A stretch of 64,000 nucleotides of DNA from Symbiodinium natans (lineage: Eukaryota; Sar; Dinophyceae; Suessiales; Symbiodiniaceae): NCBI GenBank assembly GCA_905221605.1, contig CAJNDS010002190.1:332501-396500 (forward strand), read 5' to 3'. This document shows, piece by piece, positions 18,291-27,700 of this stretch (position 1 is the stretch's first letter; the number at the start of each line of letters is the position of its first letter). The position numbers and the translations under genes are program-made. A model generated the notes under the pieces. That model ran no database searches and was not told the DNA's origin. It was given only the letters and a program-made list of their open reading frames with translations.

Positions 18291-18463
18291 CAACCTGTCG
18301 AAACCCCAAAGGCGGGGTAGGGGGCCCGGCTGCTTGTCCATGCAGGACCCAAACCTTGTATGAGGGCAAGAGACAACCCCCTTCCAACGGTTAGGCTTGC
18401 AGCTACCTTCGTGTAGGCCCTGAACTGCTGGTCGGCAGCCTGAGCCGGAGGCTCTGAAAATTT
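18291..18463. mobile_element. G/C-tract element, diverged copy 3
   Basis: The 3' end GGTCGGCAGCCTGAGCCGG and then AGGCTCTGAAAATTT matches the ends of the elements at 12352-12836 and 40416-40792 and is likewise followed at once by telomeric repeat. The 5' half is too diverged to define. Confidence 0.5.
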
Positions 18464-18530
18464 CCAGGGTTTAGGGTTCAGGGTAAACCCTAAACCCTAA
18501 ACCCTAAACCCTAAACCCTAAACCCGATAG
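18464..18530. repeat. Head-to-head telomeric junction
   Basis: GGGTTTAGGGTTCAGGG (to 18483) joins directly to TAAACCCTAAACCC (from 18484). Both arms are short. Confidence 0.8.
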
Positions 18531-18848
18531 AACCCTAAACCGTGGGGGCTTTTAGGGTTAGAGTTGTGGTTTGGCATTCCAAGGTTTGGGGCTTACGTCC
18601 AATCTGACAGGGTTCCAAGGTTTGTGCTTGTTTAGGGTATAGGCCGTAAACCCGAATTGCTTAGTAAGTAGAAGGTGTCCCCAAACGCTAAACCCTGAAC
18701 CAGTAACCCTAGAGTTACCACAGACACTGAGCTGAACCCTAAACCCTGAACCCTATAAAGATATATAAGCCCTGAGCCGTACGCCCTGAACCCTAAAGAC
18801 CCTAAGCCCTAAAACCCTGAACCCTCAAGCCGACCCCCTAACCTCACA

Positions 18849-18935
18849 TATCTGAGAAATCTGGTCCTGACGCCAGGGCGCGGGTCCACGAAGTAGTGGT
18901 AGATGACGTAGCTGAGCCTTGGCGCTTGGGGCTTC
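18849..18935 (-). CDS. Exon-like fragment, aromatic-rich
   Basis: The minus-strand frame gives SYVIYHYFVDPRPGVRTRFL in strongly GC3-rich codons and reaches AGATAT|GTGAGG, a donor-like site, just before telomere-like repeats. Upstream on the coding strand are C-strand telomeric units and a 19-base poly-C/G tract. The longer overlapping minus frame (108 codons) runs through the tract and is not favoured. Confidence 0.45.
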
Positions 18936-19228
18936 GGGTGTGGAGTTTAGGGTTTGGGGTTTGCCCCCCCCCCCCCCCCCACCCTGAATCGCGTATCTTA
19001 TAATGATACCATCTGATTAGGTTCCAGAGAAGAGAACTACAATTCAGGCTGTCTAACACCCGTCTTCGGAGGAGTTCAAAAAGCCAATCCCAATTCGGTG
19101 CGGATGTGAGGCTTGAGAGTATCGAGTATGGACCGTTGCAACCTACCAAGCGCACCTGCGTGCACTTCATGCCCTGGACCCTAATAGGCCCAAACCCTAA
19201 ACCCCTAAACCCTTAAACCCTAAACCCC

Positions 19229-19333
19229 ATGACACAGACTGGGCGTAAAGCTCAAGCAATGGCCTCGGGTGAAGAGCCTGCAGCAGTTCTTCTTTGCATC
19301 CGGTGCCGCATCGCCCTCTCAGAGGAACCCTAG
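19229..19333 (+). CDS. Small ORF with CxxC motif
   Basis: ATG to TAG, 34 codons, directly after a C-strand telomeric block and seven bases before a family-1 element. The peptide ends with AVLLCIRCRIALSEEP; CxxC could be half of a zinc-binding site. It might be the first or last exon of a gene cut off by the element. No family assigned. Confidence 0.35.
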   Translation: MTQTGRKAQAMASGEEPAAVLLCIRCRIALSEEP

Positions 19334-19339
19334 GGCCTA

Positions 19340-19515
19340 CTTGGAGGTTCATGGTACTTATTCACCAATTATAAGCCCCTTAAGTGCCGTAATATGGTTA
19401 GAAGTACAGTTCAAGTATTAAACAAAACTATAAGCCCCTTAAGTCCCCAAATATAGTTATAAGTACAATTACAAGTACGGTTATCATTGGTTAATGACTA
19501 CCATGAACCTCCAAG
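19340..19515. mobile_element. Inverted-repeat element, family 1 (longest copy)
   Basis: CTTGGAGGTTCATGGTACTT at the left is matched by the complement at the right (ACCATGAACCTCCAAG). The 140-bp AT-rich interior contains two copies of ACTATAAGCCCCTTAAGT-like sequence, so it has internal duplication. Confidence 0.8.
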
Positions 19516-19548
19516 CACAACCCCACATCACAAAAGCTTCCTGAAAAC

Positions 19549-19579
<31 letters not shown>

Positions 19580-19742
19580 ATGCCTTAGGGTTCCCAACGC
19601 ACAGGAGTAAACTTAAACCCCAAAGTCCCTAAAGTCGCTAAAGCCCCTAAACCCCTGAATCAAGTCCCAAACAGAGCCCAAGCACTGTTACCCCAAAAAC
19701 CCCTAAACCCTAAACCCTAAACCCTAAACCCACTTTTTGAGG

Positions 19743-19816
19743 CTAGACCTGATACTGCGGCCCGCACATCATCAGCCCAATCATAGCTGCAGCAAGCACC
19801 AGCCATGGGTAGAGTC
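19743..19816 (-). CDS. Exon-like fragment with transmembrane helix
   Basis: After AAGTGCAG|GA on the minus strand, 24 codons to TAG give LYPWLVLAAAMIGLMMCGPQ, a clear hydrophobic helix. C-strand array on the left, G-strand array on the right. Similar in layout to the membrane exon at 16161-16268 but not in sequence. Confidence 0.42.
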
Positions 19817-19844
19817 CTGCACTTGAACCCTATGACAATAATTT

Positions 19845-19953
19845 AGGGTTCAGGGTTTAGGGTTTAGGGTTCAGGGTTTAGGGTTTAGGGTTTAGGGTTT
19901 AGGGTTTAGGGTTTAGGGTTTAGGGTTTAGGGTTTAGGGTTTAGGGTTTAGGG
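19845..19953 (+). repeat. Telomeric array, G-strand
   Basis: About 15 TTTAGGG units, first few with TTCAGGG. Confidence 0.9.
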
Positions 19954-20699
19954 TGAGACCTCAAGGGCTCGAAAGCAAAGCCTCTGCAACTCCGAATAAA
20001 ACGAATCAGAACCCCCACAAGCCCAAGACTGCAAGCCCTAAAGCCTGAATGGATATAAGGCTATCGGGAAGCAATTCTTGGCTGAACTTCATCCGCCAAA
20101 GCCCCAACCCTCACAAACCAACCGAAAACCCCTGAAGCTCTAAACCCCTAACGTCTGCATCTGAATGGCACCACAAGAAGGACCTGCAGTGGTGACCTCT
20201 TTTTCCGTGGTGTTACAGGCGCGTGAGTCAAGCTAAAGTCATGAAATGGCTGGGGGACCCTACCCCACAGGAAAGGCTAGGGCGTATGCTTGGTAGCCCA
20301 GGAACCATACTATGAAAAGGGTACCCTGTTTGGGCTTGGCTACTTTGTACGGGAACCTCGAACCAAAAAAAAGGCAAAAGGGCCCCACTGCGAGCAAGTA
20401 TGGCCTAGGGTCTATAGAGCTCCGTGTCTGCGACATGAGTTTAGCTTGGGGCCCTGCATGTAACATTCTTCCGTAAGCACGGGGCATAGGGATGCTTCGG
20501 GTTTGATTTAGGGTGTGGGGTTGAGAGTTTCGGGTTGAGGGCTGTTCCCGGTTCTGGTCTTGGGGTTTAGGATTTGGGGTTTGGGGTTTTGGGGTTTAGG
20601 CTTTAGGGTTTATGCGGTTTATGGTTCAGGGTGTAGGGTTTAGGTTTAAGGTTTAGGGTTTAGGGTTTAGGGCTTAGGGAATAAGGTGTAGGGTTTAGG

Positions 20700-20800
20700 C
20701 AAACTTGGGGGCGCGAGGCCCGAAAAAACCTGAACAGCCATGGCCTTCCATAGGCAGCGGGAAGGCCGCCAAAGCGAGGGAACAGCGCGGATGAGGTTTA
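20700..20800 (-). CDS. Possible exon fragment
   Basis: The minus-strand frame gives NLIRAVPSLWRPSRCLWKAM and continues into AVQVFSGLAPPS. Bounded on both sides by G-strand (plus) telomeric blocks. Chance openness cannot be excluded. Confidence 0.35.
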
Positions 20801-21072
20801 CAGTTGAGGGTTGAGGGTTGAGGTTTTAGGGTTTAGGATTTAGGGTTTAGGGTTTAGGATTTAGGGTTTCGGGTTTAGGGCTTAGGGCTTAGGGAAGTTT
20901 CGGGGGATTGTGCTGTGTTGTGGTCTTTGTGGTAGCTTCGCTGGAAAGGCCTACCGCTCAACCCCGAGCAGCTCTACGGTCTATGCCTTTGGAGGGGTTT
21001 AGGGTTTCGGGTTTAGGGTTTAGGGTTTCGGGTTTCGGGTTTAGGGTTTAGGGTTTAGGGTTAGGGTTTAAG

Positions 21073-21124
21073 GCTCCAAGAAGCGGAGATTGAGCTTCGT
21101 GTTCGGCTGATTTGTGGTGCGGAG
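21073..21124 (+). CDS. Short exon with canonical GTAAGT donor
   Basis: Seventeen codons (LQEAEIELRVRLICGAE) end at GAG|GTAAGT (donor 21125-21130). The AG of the upstream acceptor-like site (TTTAAG|G) is the last unit of a G-strand telomeric array. No family recognised. Confidence 0.4.
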
Positions 21125-21268
21125 GTAAGTCTGGCTTCGGGCACCTAGTCCCTCGGCTTGGGTTTTAGGGTTTAGGGTTCAGGGTTTAGGGTTCAGGGTT
21201 GAGGGTTCAGGGTTCAGGGTTCAGGGTTTAGGGTGTAGGGTATAGAGTTGAGGGTTTCGGCTTTTCAG

Positions 21269-21390
21269 GTTTATGGTTCACGCTCTGCTTCTTGTTGGCA
21301 TGTCATGTCATTCGGACTTCCTCAGGCCTGAGGTTTGCCACTCCTTGAGACGTCGTGGCGACGTGCAGGCTCTGGAAACCCTTTGTTTAG
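21269..21390 (+). CDS. Exon-like fragment after a good acceptor
   Basis: CGGCTTTTCAG|G precedes a frame giving FMVHALLLVGMSCHSDFLRP, then EVCHSLRRRGDVQALETL. The array downstream starts at 21387. The peptide is helix-like but no repeat family could be assigned. Confidence 0.42.
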
Positions 21391-21535
21391 GGCTTAGGGC
21401 TTAGGGCTTAGGGCTTAGGGTTTAGGGTTTAGGGTTTAGGGTTTAGGGTTTAGGGTTTAGGGTTTTAGGGTTTTAGGGTTTTAGGGTTTTAGGGTTTAGG
21501 GTTTAGGGTTTAGGGTTTAGGGTTTAGGGTCAGCA
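21385..21535 (+). repeat. G-strand array with sorted variants
   Basis: Runs of GCTTAGG, then TTTAGGG, then TTTTAGGG, then TTTAGGG again, each internally uniform. Confidence 0.9.
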
Positions 21536-22040
21536 GGGCAAAAGGTACCCTTCGGGTGAGGGTCTCAAGTCTGGGTATTTAACGTTGAGGGTTCGACTAA
21601 AAGTGCTTAGTGCTTACGGCTTGATTTGGGTCTGTACGAACTCCCGGTCCTAAACCCCAAATCCTAAACCCTAAATCCTGAACCCTAAAAACCCGAAACC
21701 CAAAATCCTAGACCCTAATCCTAAACCCTAAACCCACAAAAGGAACCCATCGCGCTTGCAGGTACAAGCCTGCAAGCAAAGGAACAGCAGTCTTCAGCCC
21801 TGAGCTCCCGAAATCCCTTTAACGGATTTTGGCTGGCCCTAGCCGCCCCTCACCCGAACGACAGCATGATGTTAGGGATGTTGGCTTCCGGTATCGGGGC
21901 TTAGGGTTTCGGGTTGTTTAGGGTTTAGGATTTAGGGTTTAGGGTTCAGGGTTCAAGGTGTAGGGTTTCGGGTTTAGGGTTGGGGGTTGGGGGTTGGGGG
22001 TTGGGGGTTTGGGGTTTGGGGTTTGGGGCTTAGGGTTTAC

Positions 22041-22143
22041 GATTTCAGCGTGGGCACCCTTCTCCCTCTCCAGCTCCATGTGGTCCATCTTGGCGCCCAC
22101 GCCGTCCTTGCCTCTCACCTCCATTTGTTGCTTTGCAGGGTGT
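22041..22143 (-). CDS. Internal exon, charged protein
   Basis: The minus-strand exon is flanked by GGTTCAG (22144-22150) and a donor ATC|GTAAAC (22035-22040). It encodes MEVRGKDGVGAKMDHMELER and EKGAHAEI, with nearly all codons ending in G or C. Both splice-like sites lie within telomere-like sequence (GTAAACCCTAAGCC downstream, CCCTAGGGTTGAGGG upstream). One of the better exon candidates here. Confidence 0.52.
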
Positions 22144-22144
22144 C

Positions 22145-22372
22145 TGAACCCTCAACCCTAGGGTTTAGGGTTTAGGGTTTGGGGTTTAGGGTTTAGGGTT
22201 TAGGGTTTAGGGTTTGGGGTTTAGGGTTTAGGGTTTAGGGTTTAGGGTTTAGGGTTTAGGGTTTAGGGTTTAGGGTTTCGGGTTTCGGGTTTAGGGTTTA
22301 GGGTTTAGGGTTTAGATTTTAGGGTTTAGGGTTTAGGGTTTAGGGTTTAGGGTTTAGGGTTTAGGGTCCTAC
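22145..22372 (+). repeat. Large G-strand array with tail-to-tail start
   Basis: CAACCCTA|GGGTTTAGGG at 22153-22170 joins C-strand to G-strand, and the G-strand array then continues for about 200 bp with TTTGGGG and TTTCGGG variants. Confidence 0.9.
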
Positions 22373-22743
22373 ATCCTAAACTCTGTGAACCCCATACGGC
22401 GCCGCAGTAAGATGGGAAAGCACTGACCCCAGAGGGGAGCTTGTCGAGTATGGCAGGGTTTAGGGTATAGGATTTAGGGTTTCGGGTTTAGGGCTTAGGG
22501 CTTCGGGCATAGGGGTTCGGGCATGGGGTTTAGGGTTTAGGGTTTAGGGTTTAGGGTTTAGGGTTTAGGGTTTAGGGTTTAGGGTTTAGGGCTTAGGGTT
22601 TAGGGCTGAGGGCTTAGGGCTTAGGATACCCTTAATAAGAACCCCGAATATCTGCCCTGTCAGACAGAAACCCTGTTTAAAGAGACCACCAACCCATATA
22701 ACCCCAAGCCCCAAATTTGAATGAAGGGGTTCAGAAGCAAGTT

Positions 22744-22830
22744 ACCCTAAACCCTAAACCCTAAACCCTAAACCCTAAACCCTAAACCCTAAACCCTAAA
22801 CCCTGAACCCTAAACCCTAAACCCTAAACA
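22744..22830 (-). repeat. Telomeric array, C-strand
   Basis: About 12 CCCTAAA units, one CCCTGAA. Confidence 0.9.
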
Positions 22831-23137
22831 CCACCGGGCTTCCTACAGCTTTCGAAGCCTACACCCTGAAAACCCTTGAAGCCCTCGTCCCTTCGAGGGC
22901 TTAGGGTTTGGGGATGTGAAGGATGTAGGTATACACCGCAGGATATGTGCGCTGCACCTGAAACCCTGACATCCTGAAACCCTGAAACCCGAAACCCTGA
23001 AACCCTAAAAACCTAAAACCCTAAACCCTAAACCCTAAACCCTAAACCTAAAACCTAAAACCCCAAAACCCCAAAACCCTAAAACCCTAAGCCCCAAGCC
23101 CGTGTTTTCCATCACCGCCGTAGCTTTGGTAGGAAAA

Positions 23138-23237
23138 AGGTGTAGTTACCGTGGTCCCAGAAATATGGGCCCCTACATGGGAGCGCCCTTATATACCCCC
23201 TTTCAGACCATACTAAGGGACCATGTAACTACCCTTA
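23138..23237. mobile_element. Inverted-repeat element, family 2
   Basis: GTAGTTACCGTGGTCCC on the left is matched by the complement of GTAGTTACATGGTCCC on the right. A second copy lies at 46172-46255. Interior about 65 bp, no coding. Confidence 0.7.
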
Positions 23238-23734
23238 GAGTAGTGATAAAGCGGCTCTCGCTCTTTACATGTCAGCAAAGCTTAAATCTTCGCTGCTCTT
23301 CGCGAGGGCACCATGCCGGAAACTTACCTGTGACTTGTTGCATCCGGTTCTACTTGCCACTGGCTCTACAGCACTCCCGAACCTCAAGACCTAAACCCTA
23401 GGGTGCAGAGGTTTCGGGTTTGGGTTGGGTTTCGGGTTTCGGGCTTGGGGGCTGTGTAGCGTTCAGTGTTTGTAGTGTTTGGGGTCATATGCAGCTCATC
23501 GCACCTGATATCAAGGACAGCAGTCGGTCTGCGACGTGAACTCCAAGAACTCTGGCCGTTAAACGCTAAACCAGAGAGAGAGCCTGAACCCTAAACCCTA
23601 AACCCCAAGCCCAACCCAGTCGATGGTAGACCCCCTCCGCTCAGCAAGAAGCTCGTGGGGCAAAGTGAACGAAGCTGGAGCTCAGCAAAAGCCCAGCCGG
23701 GAGGGAAACCCCAAGCAAGACAAAACCTCAAATT

Positions 23735-23835
23735 TGGGATGTTCTCCCTTATACTAACAGTCCTTAATTTAGGGATGAGAATAGGGGGCAAGCAAATCCG
23801 TATTAAGGACCGTTAATATAAGGGGCAACATCCCA
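23735..23835. mobile_element. Inverted-repeat element, family 3 (intact)
   Basis: Left end TGGGATGTTCTCCCTTATAC with inner AACAGTCCTTAAT; the right end is its near-complement ending GCAACATCCCA. Further copies: 42410-42497 (right end lost) and 48456-48510 (right half only). Confidence 0.75.
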
Positions 23836-23919
23836 ACCTCAAATATTTGTTATTTCTGGCCTCTGGCTTAGGATCCGTATGCCCATGTAGTACATTCCAC
23901 CTTGGATTTTCAACAGAGC

Positions 23920-24000
23920 CCTATAAACCCTAAACCCTAAACCCTAAACCCTAAACCCTAAACCCTAAACCCTAAACCCTAAACCCTAAACCCTAAACCC
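23920..24000 (-). repeat. Telomeric array, C-strand
   Basis: About 11 perfect CCCTAAA units. Confidence 0.9.
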
Positions 24001-24046
24001 GAACCCCTAAACCCCTTAACCCCTAAGCGACCCCATGCCCCTAGAC

Positions 24047-24155
24047 CCAAGAGTAGCCTAGGAAGAAAAAAAAATGGTACCCTTGTTGGCTTAAAGGCGG
24101 CTTCAGAGGGAACCCAAACCCCAAACACAAAAATGATAAGGGCCTACTCCGGGTC
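24047..24155. mobile_element. Family 4 element
   Basis: CTAGACCCAAGAGTAGCCTAG, an A-rich stretch, GGTACCCTTGTTGGCTTAAA, then GAGGGAACCCAAACC, ending CGGGTCCTA. Same order of blocks as 11405-11515. Confidence 0.65.
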
Positions 24156-24394
24156 CTAAACCCTAAACCTTGAACCCTAAACCCATCTTCGGCAACCCTA
24201 AACCCTAAGCCCTAAACCCTAAACAATAAACCCTAAACCCTGAACCCTGAACCCTGAACCCTGAACCCTGAACCCTACGTGGGCAAGCCACAGTCTTCCT
24301 GGTCTGGTGGATCATGTAGCTGCTTCACCCCCTAATTGATATTGAAACCCCTCTCTTTGTTTGTCTAGGAGCCCAAATAACCCCTAAAGGGGGT

Positions 24395-24583
24395 TGAGGG
24401 CTGAGGGCTTGGGGCTTGGGCTTGGGGCTTGGGGCTTGGGGCTTGGGGCTTAGGGCTTAGGGCTTAGGGCTTAGGGCTTAGGGCTTAGGGCTTAGGGCTT
24501 AGGGCTTAGGGCTTAGGGCTTAGGGCTTAGGGCTTAGGGCTTAGGGCTTAGGGCCTATGGTTTAGGGTTTAGGGTTTAGGGTT
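24395..24583 (+). repeat. Homogeneous GCTTAGG variant array
   Basis: GGCTTGG units (24395-24437) pass into about 16 uniform TTAGGGC units (24440-24553) and then four normal TTTAGGG units. The uniform variant block implies local amplification, not simple decay. Confidence 0.9.
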
Positions 24584-25010
24584 TGCTGTGATGGGGCGTA
24601 GATGCTGTGAAGGTTAGGTTTTGGAACAAGCTCGAAAGATTCGTGAGGCGCGCAGAGCAGCTTTGGCCCGATTGTGGAAGGCCATCTAACACTTTTCTCC
24701 CACCCCACCCCGTCCGAGGCTTCCTTTTAGGGTTTAAGCCTCAAGCCAACTGCTTACTTTCCATAAAACTTCTTGATTCCGTCACTAAACCCTAAACCCT
24801 AAACCCTAAACCCTAAACCCTAAACCCTAAACCCTAAACCCTAAACCCTAAACCCTAAACCCTAAACCCTAAACCCTAAGGCCCACAGATGCCCAAAGAA
24901 GGGCCGTGAGGCGGGAGGCGGGCGAGCGACCTGGGTCGGCCTGCGCCATCGGGGTCGAAGGGCTTAAGCGCCGCCCCCTCTCTGTAGGGGGGCGGCCTAG
25001 GCCCTGAGTT
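24584..25010 (+). repeat. Dispersed paralogous segment, copy A (with telomeric insert)
   Basis: Starts TTTGCTGTGATGGGGCG at the end of a telomeric array and includes an open stretch (VRFWNKLERFVRRAEQLWPD). It is homologous in inverted orientation to 43020-43660. A perfect C-strand array (24784-24877) replaces DNA present in copy B. The substitutions between copies include several amino-acid changes, so the open frame is probably not under selection. Confidence 0.75.
24784..24877 (-). repeat. Perfect telomeric array inserted in copy A
   Basis: Thirteen uninterrupted CCCTAAA units. To its left is CTTCTTGATTCCGTCA and to its right AAGGCCCACAGA; both flanks match copy B, where they are separated by 85 bp of non-telomeric sequence instead. 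Confidence 0.9.
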
Positions 25011-25145
25011 TAGGGTTTAGGGTTTAGGGCTCATGGTTTAGGGTTTAGGGTTTAGGGCTTAGGGTTTAGGGTTTAGGGTTTAGGGCTCATGGTTTAGGGT
25101 TTAGGGTTTAGGGTTTAGGGTTTAGGGCTTAGGTTTAGGGTTGTT
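25010..25145 (+). repeat. G-strand array with 60-bp higher-order duplication
   Basis: GGGCTCATGG followed by about six TTTAGGG-type units occurs twice (about 25027 and 25086). Confidence 0.85.
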
Positions 25146-25152
25146 TTAAGGA

Positions 25153-25262
25153 CCCCAACTAGATCCTAAACCCCCCTCGTCTTACGGACCCCAAATGGGG
25201 GGTTTCCCAAAATCTGGGTACGGGTCCCTTTAAAGGGAATTCTATTCTGATCCTAGTTGGGG
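25153..25262. mobile_element. Inverted-repeat element (single copy seen)
   Basis: CCCCAACTA is inverted at both ends; a nested pair (TTTCCCAAAAT at 25203 and ATTTTGGGAAA at 25282) extends past the right end, so boundaries are uncertain. Confidence 0.45.
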
Positions 25263-25425
25263 TACAAAGGGGTACCCCCTATTTTGGGAAATGCCCAAAT
25301 AGGTTCGTTCTGATAATTTCGACCTGAGAAGGTGTTGAGAGTGCGGGGGAAGCGATTGAGAACTATTCCTCCGTGCGCCAAGGAGCCACCCGGTGGCACT
25401 GTGAGCTTCAAAGGGCTCCAAAGGA

Positions 25426-25868
25426 CCCTAAACCCTCTAAACCCTCTAAACCCTCTAAACGCTCTAAACCCTCTAAACCCTCTAAACCCTCTAAACCCTC
25501 TAAACCCTCTAAACCCTCTAAACCCTCTAAACCCTCTAAACCCTCTAAACCCTCTAAACCCTCTAAAACCTCTAAACCCCCCTCTAAACCCTCTAAACCC
25601 TCTAAACCCTCTAAACCCTCTAAACCCTCTAAACCCTCTAAACCCTCTAAACCCTCTAAACCCTCTAAACCCTCTAAACCCTCTAAACCCTCTAAAACCT
25701 CTAAACCCTCTAAACCCTCTAAACCCTCTAAACCCTCTAAACCCTCTAAACCCTCTAAACCCTCTAAACCCTCTAAACCCTCTAAACCTTCTAAACCCTC
25801 TAAACCCTCTAAACCCTCTAAACCCTCTAAACCCTCTAAACCCTCTAAACCCTCTAAACCCTCTAAAT
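25426..25868 (-). repeat. 9-bp minisatellite CCCTCTAAA, about 48 copies
   Basis: A telomere-derived 9-mer (CCCTAAA plus CT) repeated over 443 bp with a few CCTAAAACC and CCCCCC slips. Nine is divisible by three, so frames stay open in all directions and yield NPL, KPS, GFR and LEG polypeptides that should not be read as genes. Confidence 0.95.
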
Positions 25869-26429
25869 GATGGCAACCCAATGTCAAAGCACCGTAGTGT
25901 AATTTAAAAACCTTCCAAGGACCATCGTTTAAAACAACCCTTGAGCATGTTTGTCTGCCTTCTGTCGGCATTGCCTTTCCTTCCTCTCCTCGTCCTGCCC
26001 TTCCCTAAACTGCCTTTCTTCTGCACCCAGCCGTTGAGTATTTTCTGCTGTCCACGATGAGGCTTATAAGGCTGAAGACCCAGGGTTACCCTAAACACGA
26101 AAAAACCCGAAACCCGGCACCCTAAACCGTACTAGGCCAGCGTCCCGGTGGTTCTCCTTGCCGCAAAAAAAAACCTGTGCTGCCGACAGGGCTTCTTTGA
26201 CCATCTGAGCCGGATTAGGTTTTGGGCCTTGTACGGTCCAGCTACTCGCAAACCCCAAACCCTAAACCCTAAACCCTAAACCCGAAACCCTCGTGGAGGG
26301 AACTCGGAGGGGCTTAGGGTTGGGGGGGGGGGGGGGGAGTTCAGACTTTAAAGGCTTTAAGGTTGAAAAAACGTTACTTTCAGGAGAACATAGTGTTACA
26401 CATTTCCCGTCCTGTTGCTGTTGCTAAGG

Positions 26430-27700
26430 GCTTTAAACCCTAAATCCTAAACCCTAAACCCTAAACCCTAAACCTTAAACCCTAAACCCTAAACCCCGAA
26501 CCCAAACCCTTAAACCCTCAAACCTTACAACCAAATCTGGACCTCCCAAGCGGAGGGAAGAGCCAGTTGGACAAAGTAACCTTCTCGCCGGCCCTTTTCT
26601 GAATTCTTCAGAGCGGCGTACGAAGTACCGCGACGAAATTATTTGATTCCCGAGCCCGAAGTACTATAGGGGCCTCAATAATTTGAATACGGTTTTTTTG
26701 GGGGGGGTTTTAAATAGTACAATTACCAAGGGACCCTAACAGAATATTCTTAGTAACTATTCCGACCCCTATCTTACAGGATGGCAAAGCATCATTCTAA
26801 AGCCTTTGGGGGGGGGGGGGGGGAGGGGGGAACTGAGGCCCTTCTTTCGATTTCTTGGTGGTCTGGTGCAGTGCACATTCCCTGTGTGTGCAAGTCAACT
26901 TTGCTCCTGTCCTGAAAACCGGGGCCGTGTGGGTGGCTTAAGGTTTGAAACCCTCAACCCTCAACCCTAAACCTTAAACCCTCAACCCTAAACCCTAAAC
27001 CCTAAGCCCTAAACCCTAAACCCTAAACCCGGAATTTGCTGGAGTTCGAGGGATCGGGGCTTCTAAGGCTTGGGCGTCGGCGGACGGGACTTCTACGATC
27101 TGGGACTCGCGCTATAAACCCTAAGTCCCCTGTCACCCCGGGTTTAGGGTTTTAAGGGTTTAGGGTTTAGGGTTTGGGGTTTAGGGTTCAGGGACTAGGG
27201 TTTAGAGTTTAGGGTTGTGGGTTTAGGGTTTACCCGAAGTCCCCGATAACCCCTCCAACCCCTATAAACCCCATAAACCCTATACACTCCCAGGCGTTTC
27301 GGAGAGTTCACAGGCTTGGACTCTAGGATTTCATGTCCAATGTTTCGGAGCAAGCGGAGCTGGAAACATAATTGAGCAACCCCAAACCATAAACCCTCTA
27401 AACCCCCTAGGCCAGGCTCCTTTGCGCTTTTCTGGTTCTGGGAAACCCGAAACCCTAAACCCTTAACCCTAAACCCTAAACCCTAAACCCTCAACCCTAA
27501 ACCCTAAACCCCACAAGTCGACCCTCAACCCTAAACCTAAAACCTAAACCCTAACCCCTAACCCTAAACCCTCAACCCTAAACCCTCAACCCTAAACCCT
27601 CAACCCTGAACCCTGAACCCTAAACCCTCAACCCTCAACCCTAAACCCTAAACCCTAAACCCTAAACCCTAAACCCTAAACCCTAAACCCTACACGCAAA
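26430..27700. other. Mixed C-strand telomeric blocks and unassigned DNA
   Basis: C-strand blocks at 26430-26525, 26955-27032 and a long degenerate one at 27445-27690 (CCCTCAA variants), with a G-strand piece at 27140-27230. Between 26530 and 26950 is unassigned AT/GC-mixed DNA with G tracts at 26699 and 26808. No gene recognised. Confidence 0.6.

Noticed and set aside
25253-25971. Open frames of 165-207 codons with GFR, NPL, KPS or LEG repeats
   Set aside because: A 9-bp minisatellite is stop-free in all phases, so openness carries no coding information.
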